Below, piece after piece: positions 40,659 to 50,905 of a DNA stretch of 64,000 bases. The notes below the pieces were generated by a model. It worked only from the letters and a program-made list of their open reading frames with translations. It searched no databases and was not told the DNA's origin. The stretch is from Limnomonas spitsbergensis. Taxonomy: Eukaryota; Chlorophyta; Chlorophyceae; Chlamydomonadales. Positions within the stretch are counted from its first letter, which is position 1, and each line of letters starts with the position of its first letter. Both the position numbers and the translations under genes were made by a program. The stretch is from NCBI GenBank assembly GCA_037349105.1, contig JAYJMM010000102.1:1922001-1986000 (forward strand). The letters are read 5' to 3'.

Positions 40659-41760
40659 AACATGATTTCCCATGCACATTCACTGTGCTTGAAGCAAACG
40701 GTCCCATGCAGTCCTGCCGGAAGTGCAAACGGTAACCAGGTGTAGCCAGGGAGCTTGACGGGAGGGGCTGACTCGGTGTTTCTTCTACCCGCACTGGTAG
40801 TGTTGTTCGAAATTATCTTTTTGGTACTGAAATCATGCAGAGGATTCCGCACCGGGCACAAGATTGATCCCTCACCCTGGATTTTCGTGTACCATGTTTA
40901 AAAAATGCTTGGTTTTGTTTCGTTGTGCTGGATTGCAATTGGCAAGGCTGTTTTTATTGCCTCTGTTGTGCGGTACCCTGGTATTGTGTCACATTGTCAG
41001 AATCACAGGGCGTTGTGGAGGCTCCCATCGTCATTAGTCAGTGGAGAGCCAAATCTCCCCAGCGGTAGCCCTTTAGTGGGGCATGGGGTCTAGAGGTGCA
41101 GAGGGATGGATGGAGGTATCAGGTATGTCGAGGACTGCTTAGGACAGGCAAGCTGCATGGCAAATAGGCCCATCATGTGCATGTACCCCAGCTGCTTTTT
41201 TACAAATAAATATTTAACTCAGGTCTTAATCAGCTTGCAACGTATTGGAGCTTGTAATCCAGGTTCAGGATCAGCTTGGAATTATCACTGCGGGAACCAA
41301 ATAAGGCTCCTTTGTTTTGTACGTCTCAGCTAATCAATTATACAGCCTACCAGAAGCAGCCTGTAGTTAAGATTTGAGTGAGATTGAGGGCCTGCCCCTG
41401 TCCAGGAGATAGAATATTGGTAGATCCCCCAGTGAATGACTGACTTCCGGTATTTTTATTTATTTAGTGGATTCTGGGTTTTCGCCTGTTCTGGTGGTGG
41501 GTCCCCAGCCATGTAAAGAGAATCCTGGCAAATCTCAGAGGAAGGGTAGAGGTCGGTAGGAGACAGAGCCCCTGAGCACTGGACCAACCCCTGGCCCACT
41601 GCAACTGTACAAAAGCTACTCTGATGCACATGACTGGCGTACGAAGGATGCAGCCTTAATGCAGGGCTGAGTTTGGCTGACTTACCCATAACAAACCGAC
41701 CTGGATTTTGATGGTACCAAGAAGCATTGCCATCATGCAAGCGTGGCTCATAAAACAAGG

Positions 41761-41822
41761 CAATGACGTTACACCTCTGGGCCCTGCTCAAAAAAAGGCT
41801 CAGCCGTGTGGGCGCCTAACTA
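41761..41822 (+). repeat. 60-bp dispersed element copy
   Basis: CAATGACGTTACACCTCTGG, then a CCCTGCTCA/A-run and GGCTCAGCCGTGTGGGCGCC. Family order is intact. Confidence 0.85.
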
Positions 41823-42384
41823 AAGAGTCATAAAACAAGGACACCACAGTATTTGTGTGCAGACGCACAAATAGTTTTATCCACACGTTCAATCAATTTG
41901 CGCTTGTAGTAGCCCAGTTCAGAAATAGTACAGGTACCGGTAATCACTACCGGTCATGTACGAAACATAACTGCGCTGGGTGCGGAAAGGGACCCACCTC
42001 CCTGAGTTTATTTTCCTCTACCAGGCAGTCAGGGGCCGACGTGGCGGAGCCTTCTGAGCACGGCCCAGAGTTCAATGACATAACACCTGTGCCGGTGTAT
42101 GTCAATACGGTTTGTCATCGACTTTTGGTCAGCAGGTGGCCAATCCCAGGTAGGTCTCGTCAATCAATCAACTTGGCTGCAACAGGCATTCCGCCACCAC
42201 AGGCCAAGTTTGACTGGTGTCTGTACCCAAGCAACTGATCCTTTCTTTTTGTTGTTGTTGTTTTCCCCCTTTTTAGTTTCTTCTCTTCTCCCTTTTGATC
42301 AGTGGGGCGCCCTCGCGGCCAAGCAGGGGTGGGATTCGCTTGCTTTTGTGGACTTTTCTTTTATCGGAGGCTTTGTTGAGGGCT

Positions 42385-42553
42385 AGTCTTTAGTGGAACT
42401 CAGGTGTCGGACTTGGTCTTCTCTGCCTTCCCGGCCTCTCCTTTTGTTCCTTTCCCCCACTCTTCCTTTCAGTGTCATCTCTTCTCCCTTCTGAACAGTT
42501 GGGCGCCCACGCGGCCGAGCTTTGAGCGGGCCCAGAGGTGTAACGTTATTGAC
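42385..42553 (-). repeat. Longer copy of the 60-bp dispersed element
   Basis: Read on the minus strand it matches 2070-2255: GTTACACCTCTGGGCCCGCT, GGCCGCGTGGGCGCCCAACT, then GAAGGGAGAAGAG, GGAAAGGAACAAAAGGAGAG, GGAAGGCAGAGAAGACCAAG and a CCGACACCTGAGTTCCACTA end. This shows the repeated unit is at least about 170-185 bp. Confidence 0.85.
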
Positions 42554-43036
42554 CCAAGCAAACGGCAGGCGAGGCTAAGATTATCAGCCAAGTGAACTGT
42601 GGTTGATGTTTAGATTCGTAGCTCGTGGTATGACGGTCACAGCCGTCCATGCAGCGCACATGAATTGCGGCATAACCGTTTACAGCTTAATACAAGAGCA
42701 AAAAAACCTTAGGCCAGTTTCCTTCTTAGTGGGTGCCTGCCTGCATTTCACTAGGCTCGTAAATTTGAGGACATGCAGCATGCACATGACCATGCGTGCA
42801 TGAACAAGTCTCCTGCATAAGCAAATTATCAGGCATCCAACCGTGCGCTGCCTCAGTGGCGCTAGTGTGCCGGAGGACTGGATGCCTCCTGGTCGTCTCA
42901 CAATGGCCACACACCTAGGCCTCAACCAGAGACCTGGCCTCCACACGTCAGATCTGCAACAGCTCATCACCCCATTTGGCCCAGTCCCGTACGAGGCACC
43001 TGAATCACCAGACCCCTCGCTGCCAGCTACATCAGT

Positions 43037-43097
43037 CAATGACGTTACACCTCTGAGCCCGGCTAAAAAAGGCTCGGCCGCGTGGGCGCCCAACTGT
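43037..43097 (+). repeat. 60-bp dispersed element copy
   Basis: CAATGACGTTACACCTCTGA, GCCCGGCTAAAAAAGGCTC and GGCCGCGTGGGCGCCCAACT. Nearly the same as the copy at 41761. Confidence 0.85.
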
Positions 43098-45899
43098 GAG
43101 GTTGGGAGAAGGGAAACTGCCAGCTACAGTAATCATTGCACCGTGCGCGAGAACCATGCACTACGAACGCGCGAAGCCGCCAACCCAAGCGCCTTCTTGG
43201 CTTCCTATGCACTGTTGAAAATCTGGAGGCTCAAACCATCTGCAGCATGGTCATGATATCTAGGCTGCGGGCGCAGAGAGCGTTTTCCATGGCCCCGATA
43301 CAGCAGCATCCATCGGGACACAGTTTAAGAAGTGGTGCACCTGAGGCATTGGTTCAGCTTCATTAGGATAAGATTCAATAGGGGATCAATTTCAACTAAG
43401 TTTTGTATAGTCCAGTGAAGCAATAGGATCAGGTTTCAGGGTTTCCGCACATCATCACTAAACAGGGTTCAGGTCAAGGGGACATGGATCAGGCAAAAGA
43501 AGTGTCCCTGCTAGTTCATTGGCCTTCATCACGACTGTTCCTCACACAGAGGCTGCGTCCACAAAGCCCATCGACCCTGATGTCTCATGACTACCAATGC
43601 ATGGGGCTGCCCTATTTCAAAGTTGTATCACAACTATCTATCGCCCTCGCCATATTTTTCCTGCCATGCACCAACATCTTAACCCCCAATCCTTGAGGCC
43701 AGTCTAAACTGGCAGGCCCGGACACAGGAGGCCGTACCTAGGGTTACCTAGTGGGTAACGGCCACACATGGCTCACAAAACCAGAGCAAAGGGAAAATCC
43801 ACTTTGTATGGGATCAAACACTGAAAACATGTTAGACCCTCCATATCATTAACGTTGTTCAGGGGTGAGGGAAACATCGAGGTTATGTTTGATCAATAAT
43901 CGACCCAATTTTCAAAAAGAGGGGATTTCTTTTCAATTTTGTACCTGTCACAGTGTGGGTAATGTACCGTGAAATATATTTGCCTCACCTTGGGTATAAA
44001 ATAATAATTTCAGGGCAAACTTTGACCGAAACTCTAAGTTTCTAACTAGAAACTGGCATCGACGATGGAAAGCTCTTATAATTTATAATTATTTACCGGT
44101 ATTCCTCAACCCCTTAAAACATTACTTGTGAGGCCAGGCAAAATCAATTCTACAGTACGTCATTAATTTAAACTGGATGCAAGGCATTTCAAGTCAGGTG
44201 ACAGGACCAGAAAAATCCAAATGTGCCCTCACCCTGAAGACGCACCCCCTCCCGCCAAGTCCTGCTCCTCTTGCGTGCATGGCTTACACTTACAGCGATC
44301 ATCCACTGGAATGCCTCTCAAAGCCTACAGGCAGAGGAACTGGTGTGCCCTTGAGGGCAGGACCCAGAGGTGTGCCCTCCAAGACCAGGTGGAGGTCGGG
44401 CAGCGGCTATGCTAAGGTCAGGCAGCGGACAGGGAGCACCCAGGCAGCAGCCAGGCGGGTGAGGCAGCAGCCAGAGAGAGGCCAGGCAGCAGACGGGCAC
44501 GTCAGGCTAATCATGTAGTGGCCAAGCAGATCAGGCAGCGGACAGGGAGCGGCCAGGTAGCAGCCAGGCAGGTCAGGCACATGAAGCAGATCAGGCATTA
44601 ACCAAGCAGGAAGTGGATGTTGAAGATCCTGAGAGACTACCTCTAGGCTAGGACCTGTGAATCTATGGGTGAGAAGGGACGCGACACCGGAGCATGTTTT
44701 GAGAAACCATTGAGAGGTGGGCAAGGGAGCGCCTGCCACTGGATTATCCTCACTACCACCTTGAAGTGGGTGAGAAATTGAGAATGCCATGAAGGAGGCA
44801 GGCGCTCTCTTCAAAGCTGCGGAGAGGTGGAGACTGGAGGCCAGGATGCCCCCCGAATGCCCCATTACACTAGCATATGTCCACATGTCATTGCGAGTGG
44901 CGAGCGTGGATACATACGGTTTGCAGGTATATGCCTCACGTGCCATGTTGGCGCCCTATGCATGTTACCAAACTAAAGTAAAAAGCTGAACAATGCCGGT
45001 CATCATGGGCATGGTAGCACAATCCAGCTGAACCTGTGCCGTATTGCACCGCATTGTGGCACTTTGGTGGTACAATCCGACTGAACATGTGCCGTATTGC
45101 ACCGTATCATGCCGTTTCATGCTACCAAGATCATGGGAGGTGCTCTACCGGTGCGGTGTTGAGCCTTCAATTCGGTGTTACCGCTTTTGGCCGCACAAGG
45201 TCTGCCCATCCACGATCAACCAATGATTAGAGGGCCAAGGGCGGCCATATCTCCATCGATTAGAGACCCAAGATACGTTCTCGTTGTATGCATCGGCATG
45301 CATTTGCTGAGCTGCCCCATGCCATTACTCACGCTGTCAATATGGCGGCCTGCACAGGCATCAGGAGGAGAGGTGCAAGCATCAGAATTAGTGGCACAAG
45401 CAACAGGAGGAGAGGCACAGGCAGGATGCAAGCGCAATGCATGCATGGGCTGGATGAGCCGAACTGCTGGTGCACGTCTTGAGGGTCCCAAACAAAGCAT
45501 AGGTCTGGATAAAAACATCTCCAGCTTGCCTATTTGGCACTGAAAGCGTTAGAGTGCAGTCCAAACGTGGCTCAGATATTGGGGACATTTCGGGTAGCGC
45601 TGTGGGAGCCATCGAAAAGCAGACAGGCGAGACTCAGGGGGAGGGGGGGCACAGTCCCGCTCTCACCGCATCCTCCCCACGTCTGCTTCTTGCAGGTGGC
45701 GCATTGCGACTTGTAGCACATCCTTGTCGATTGAACCCTTTCGGAAATAGTTGTCGGGTGGATGCGTCACGACAAAAGAATCTTGCGCTCGGTGGGCTGT
45801 GAATACGACTCGAAGATGTGGACTAACGATCAAGCTGTTTTAACGAAAGAAAGTGACATGCTAAAACAAGGGTGACTAGGCAGATAGGTACCGGTACCT

Positions 45900-46933
45900 A
45901 AGACCAAGCTTGACAAAGAGAAGCAGGAGGCAGCGGCTGCCGTGCCTCTAGCTGTGCCATCTGATGCGGGAGCAGTAGCAACAACTCCCGCGGCAGAGCC
46001 CACAGGCACGCAACCTCCAGTGTACGCTGTCAACCACATGGCGCTGGGGCGGATGGCGGGCTGGGTTGTGAGGAGGGGCATAGGGAAAGGGCAGGGCGTC
46101 GCTGTGCTCTGGGAGGTGGCGGCTTGCATGCGAGCTCCAGAACAGGTCCCAGTGCCTGCAGATTAGTGTTTTGAGGCTTTGTTGCCTGGCAGCAGCGGCA
46201 GCATCACGCACACTCGCACAGCAGCACGCGCTTGCACGGTGGCCTACTTCCGCGTGCTGCAGGTTGAGCTCAGAAAAGTTGTGACCCTCTCCTCCCTCCT
46301 CTCCCTCCGCTCTCAAGCATATGGCCAGTGGGAGGGCATGCTAGAGGCGTCCCGGTCTCTGTGGGTTGCCTGGATTGACATGTTGGAGAAGCTGCCCAGC
46401 GACTTCCGCGCTATCACTGTCCGCATGGGAGATGGATGTGCACCAGCGCTCTTGCGCCAGCTGCAAGGGCAGATGGTGCAGGGCTGGATGCATGCCCTGG
46501 AGGCAGAGATGCTACAATGGGCTGGATCAGCGAACAGCACCAGGGCGCAGATGGCGCTTCGCGACCGCCTCAAGGTTGATAAGCCAGCTACAGCAGGCCG
46601 CACCAAGCGGAAGCATCCAGCCGAGGAGGAGGACGATGGGGGCGAGGGCAGTGCTCGTGGGCGTGTGGCAGTGGCGCCGGCACTACGCCATGCACCCGCA
46701 CCAGCTGTGGCTGTGGTCCAGGAGGGTGCGTTTTATCCAACAGCAGCAGCCGAGGGAGCCGAGGCGCAGTTTGCATGCGGCAACTGCCCAACAGCCGTGA
46801 AGCCTGGAGCCTGTCCGTTCTGCCCCACTTGCTGCTTTGCTGCCCGACAGCTGTCCGGCTTAGTCATGCGGTGTACAAACAAGTCCAAGAAGAAGCACAT
46901 CCGAGGCGAGCGGGCTGCTAAAAAAGCAGTAGC

Positions 46934-46978
<45 letters not shown>

Positions 46979-46991
46979 CACTGGGCCATAA
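45900..46991 (+). CDS. Unknown protein with Cys-rich patch and poly-Ala tail (last two exons)
   Basis: A probable exon ending at 46145 (GAACAG|GT) joins in phase 0 to 46263-46991, which begins VELRKVV after a CTGCAG acceptor and ends at TAA. The upstream part is Ala/Pro-rich with PPVYAVNHMALGRMAGWVV. The last exon has a helical stretch (YGQWEGMLEASRSLWVAWID), an acidic and basic linker with TKRKHPAEEED, a Cys patch CGNC-(8)-CPFCPTCC that may bind zinc, then KSKKKHIRGERAAKKA and about 14 alanines from a GCA repeat. The 5' end of the gene was not found and the left boundary is approximate. I do not recognise the family; a nuclear DNA-binding or transposon-derived protein is possible. Confidence 0.42.
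46936..46975 (+). repeat. GCA trinucleotide repeat in coding sequence
   Basis: About 13 uninterrupted GCA units encode the poly-Ala near the C-terminus of the unknown protein. Length variation between strains is likely. Confidence 0.9.
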
Positions 46992-48075
46992 ACAGCTGAA
47001 CATGAAGCGTCATGACTCTATTCTTCACTGGCTTTTTTACTTTTTACCCACACCAGCCATTCACCAGCCCATACGTGATGCTTACAGCCAGGGCTTCTTC
47101 TGTCAGGCTTGAAGCCGCTCCTCTGCATGTGCTTCACATTGCTTCTTATTCTTTCCGACTTCATGTACCGCAGCTTTGGTCGCTTTGTGACAGCCCGTGC
47201 ATAGTTGTTGCATGTCGTGCTGACCCGTTTTATGAAGCTTTGATGCCATTAGACAGTGCCTCTTATTACAGAGTGATCATTTAGTTAATTCGTTGCTTAT
47301 ATCCTGCTATTGCCTTTGAGCCTTGGTCTCTCCCTGGCAGCCCATGAGTCCCTGCCTGCTGCATGTATTGCTAGCTCGTTTCAGGAGGCCTGGAGCCATT
47401 TTAGCGCCAATCCGGCCAATTTATGTAGCTCCTAATCTTACATACCGCTTATGCAATCACTTTCTTACATTTATCTCTACCGTTCGTGAACGGCTCGCGA
47501 CGGCTAGCGACAATGAGACTCCCAGGTGTGACCTTTTACGTCAGGACAAGCCTCGAGAGTGCCGAATCATGTATATTTGTTTAGGTTCAATGATGAGGTT
47601 TTCATGCATATTCGGCCAAGCCCCGAAAATTTTGCAGATCCGCCCCTCGTGGCTTCCCACCCCCTGATCCGAACGTGATCACCGGTCGTGATCGCCCTGC
47701 GTCCTCATCCGGTGCTCTCCACCGGTGCTCACTAAAACTCTCACCCAATCTCTCACCGCCAATCTCTCACACAAAATCTATGAAATCTTTGGCTTCATTT
47801 ATCACGCCTGATGGAATCAAAAGAGGAAGAAGCTTCGCAACTTACAAGGCAAAGCAGCAATTGAATGTCATCCTGACGTAATCAATTCTGCCGGCATTCA
47901 TCGTCGAGTTCTCGTCCCGCTGCGCAGTGTTTCGTTGAGCCTGCCACTGGTACCTTGTTAGACAAGCAGGGAACAGCCGCTTGCACCGCCCTCTCGGCGT
48001 ACTTTTGTAGGTTTCGTCGGCAGGAGAAGCATATTTGGGCAATCACGCGCTGAGGCGCACCCGCCCAGACCTTTC
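46992..48075. other. Intergenic upstream of the HPt gene
   Basis: No exon recognised. Contains the 3' flank of the unknown gene and the promoter side of the HPt gene; no clear TATA box. Confidence 0.4.
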
Positions 48076-48899
48076 ATGATGAACCAATCCGTGCAGCAGC
48101 ACATAGACGCTCTAGTTTCCCAGCTCCAGCAGGAAGGTATCCTGGACGAGCAGTTCCCCCAGCTCATGCTGCTGCAAGACGACACCAACCCCGATTTCGT
48201 CAGCGAGGTCGTGCAGCTTTACTTTGAGGATTCCGTCGGAAAGATCGACAAGATGGGCGCCATCGCTTCTTCTTCTCGACCCGACTTCAATGAGCTGGAC
48301 CAGCTTGTGCACCAGTTCAAGGGCAGCAGCGCCAGCCTCGGCGCTCAGATGCTGGCTCAGCTGTGCATCAAGCTGCGAGAGTGCTGCCAGGCCCACAATC
48401 AGCAAGGCTGCCAGATACTACTGAGCCAGGTGGGCACACGCTGCTGCCCACTCGCCCAAACTGCCGCCCAATCCAAGCATGCCAGCACTTTCCCATGCGA
48501 TGGGCTGGCCCGCTCCATAAGCTTATGCCGCTTAAAGAGCGGAGGAGGGGTATGCATTGTTGCCTCTTGTCCCCAGTTCATGCAAGTGCCCAGACGCCAG
48601 ATCCTGGATGCCCTATATGGAATGCCACTTACTGCGCCACTGCTGGCTTGAAGACCTGTTGCCCAAGAACTTCACCAGATGACCTCCTCAGGCAAGAGAC
48701 GTTTTGACTCCCACCTCCTCTCCCCCTTATCATCTCCCGTCTTCAGCTGGAATTCGAAATGCTGCCTGACCTGACGGTTCTTTCCGCCCTCTTTGCATCG
48801 TTCCTGCCCTCGCAGATCCAGACCGCGTACAGCCTGCTCAGGAGCAAGCTGGACCTGTTCATGCAGCTGGAGGCTAGGCGGATGGCTGGTAGCATTTAG
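48076..48899 (+). CDS. Histidine-containing phosphotransfer (HPt) protein, 145 aa
   Basis: Two exons, 48076-48429 and 48816-48899, join in phase 0 at Gln|Ile. The protein accepts a phosphoryl group on a histidine and passes it from a hybrid sensor kinase to response regulators in multistep phosphorelays. Helices 1-2 have LQDDTNPDFVSEVVQLYFED, and the active-site helix carries LVHQFKGSSASLGA with phospho-acceptor His79 and the conserved Lys82, Gly83, Ser84, Ser85. CIKLRECCQAHNQQGC follows, and exon 2 supplies IQTAYSLLRSKLDLFMQLE, the final helix of plant AHP-type proteins. Length and architecture match Arabidopsis AHP1-5. The first of two adjacent ATGs is used. If the intron were retained, the frame would continue about 73 codons without homology. 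Confidence 0.95.
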
Positions 48900-49220
48900 A
48901 GCAGACCTTGCAGATTTGCCTAGATGGTGCAGGATGTGATCATGACTCAGGTGGCAACTTCGGTGGATGCTGGTGAGGACATGCCTTCGCAGGCAGATCT
49001 CGCCAGTTCAGGTACAGGACTGCCATTGAAAAATAACTCAAGCATGACTGCACAAGTGCACAGTGCTGTGCTTGCCCACGATAATATTTTATGAATGCTT
49101 GCCTCAAAGAGGTAAGCCCTCCCGGCAGTTGTAGCTAGACACGTTAACTACTGGATTAACTGATGATGAATACTATGGCATTATTCTGTATTATCGGTAT
49201 TTATGCCCTGTCCCAATTTC

Positions 49221-49225
49221 TGTAA
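49221..49225 (+). terminator. Candidate polyadenylation signal TGTAA (HPt)
   Basis: The first TGTAA found after the HPt stop, 322 nt downstream, within the usual 3'-UTR range for green algae. Confidence 0.35.
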
Positions 49226-50766
49226 ACCAGTTTTGGCAACGCACTTGCCTGTAGTAGGGCGCGCTGCCTTGTGTTTTGGAGGGGCTTTCATGTTTGATGT
49301 ATCAACATCGAAGCTAATTGTGACATTGCTTGCTTTGCGGCACTGCTCGGGAGATATTGCATACTGCATTTTTGTTGGGGGGCGTACTGTATGCCTTTGT
49401 GGCTACCAAACAACCAGCATACCGAGCATGTTGAGGACGTATTGGTTAAGTTGAACTTGTTTAAGCTGATCTGCCTGTATATTGCTGTCTTGTTGAAAGG
49501 GCCCTGCGAAAAAATTCTGATCCAGTTTGATGTAATAACCGAATGCAGTCATATCCTTGTCGTACGGCTGAATCCAGTTCATGCAAGTCTATTTGGTCCA
49601 ACCAATTAACTAAGGAGGTACAGATCAGGTACAGATGACTCCTGCCAATGGCAGCAAAGTATCTGCAAGCTGTCAGCAGACTGTTCTACCAATGCATCCT
49701 GTGCTGGTCCATCTTCGCACGGTTTTCCAAATGGAGACCTGTGCAGCTTGGCTGGAACATCGCCCCAGACAATTCTTCAGCTTGAAGTCACAAGTCTTGG
49801 CAAAAATGTTGCACGCACACGGAATATTTTATGTCCATGCACAGCTGGACTAGTCATTAAATGCATAAGAAAGGATAACCTGTTGAGGTACCGGTAGATA
49901 CAGTGTGAAGAGTTCCGCTTTTGACAACCCAGTGCAGGCTGATTCAGGATCTGCGGTCCTGCCAGCTTGCCTGCCAGTGTTCCTTATATAAGTTTCCTAG
50001 ACTAAGATTGGTTTAATGCGCGCGGCGCTTCAATTATCTGGCAATTTCCATGTCAAAATAGAGGTAGGAATTAGAACTGAAGATCAATACAGTGCCTTTC
50101 AAACCCAGCCATTAGTAAAACAACGACGAGTCCTGAATAAAGACCTTGCTGGAACCCCAGGGCAGCTCTGTCATGCGCGTCAATAGTGACTGTGTCCGAC
50201 ACTCTAGCAAGGTAGACCAGTTAGCAGTGCAGACACACACTGATGAGGCGCTGCAACGCCACTCTTTTATGATGGCTCTGAATCTCTGATACAGTGGAGA
50301 ACAGGCCAACGTGATTGTTACTGTGCAAATAGCGCAGGCAGGTGCGGCAGAAGCTTTGACAGGCGTTAAAGAAGCATATGACTGGTGCTACTGGCAGCGT
50401 TTCTGCAGCACCTTGGGCTGTGCGGCCAGGTATTGGATGGCTCGTCAGGGTCGGGTGCAGCCTGGCGTATCAGTGCATTACAGGGAGCGTTGCACCTATA
50501 CGCCCTGATCCCACGAGAGGGGAGGCATGCGCCTGCCACCCACCAATTGGAAACTAGGGCGCAGACGGCAGCATGCCGTAGGCAAACCCTAACCAGCAGC
50601 ATTGTCTGAAACCATAGCAAAAACGAAATTGCGTTAATTCGTGTTCATCACCTAGGGACACGGAGCCACAGCACTGAAGCTGACAACCCTGCACTTCCAC
50701 ACAACTGGCGCTGACAGGCTGTCAGCGCCAGCCTCGCTCACGGGGCTGATACCTGCAGCGGAGACT

Positions 50767-50771
50767 TTACA
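50767..50771 (-). terminator. Candidate polyadenylation signal TGTAA (J-domain gene)
   Basis: Minus-strand TGTAA 135 nt downstream of the stop at 50906. Confidence 0.4.
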
Positions 50772-50905
50772 ATGAGTTTGACAGACCTGCACTTCAGCTG
50801 TCAGCCCTGCCCTTGCACGCGACTCGGCCCAACAGCCTCCACCAGGGCGCGCTGCCTGCAGCAGTGTACCTGGAACCCTGAACCCGAAGCACTCTGCCTG
50901 CCCCT

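Larger units (their letters stand above)
40600..45899. other. Gene-poor region with dispersed elements
   Basis: No supportable exon. Contains four copies of the 60-bp element (41761-41822, 42073-42095 partial, 42498-42553 on the minus strand, 43037-43097), a GGCAGC-rich tract (about 44395-44600) and a duplicated TGTGCCGTATTGCACCG segment (about 45010-45115). Probably a nest of decayed mobile elements. Confidence 0.5.
48900..50905. other. Intergenic between HPt and the convergent J-domain gene
   Basis: Holds the 3' flanks of the two convergent genes. TGTAA at 49221-49225 may end the HPt transcript. A CTGTCAGCGCCAG inverted pair near 50705-50730 can form a hairpin. No exon recognised. Confidence 0.45.
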
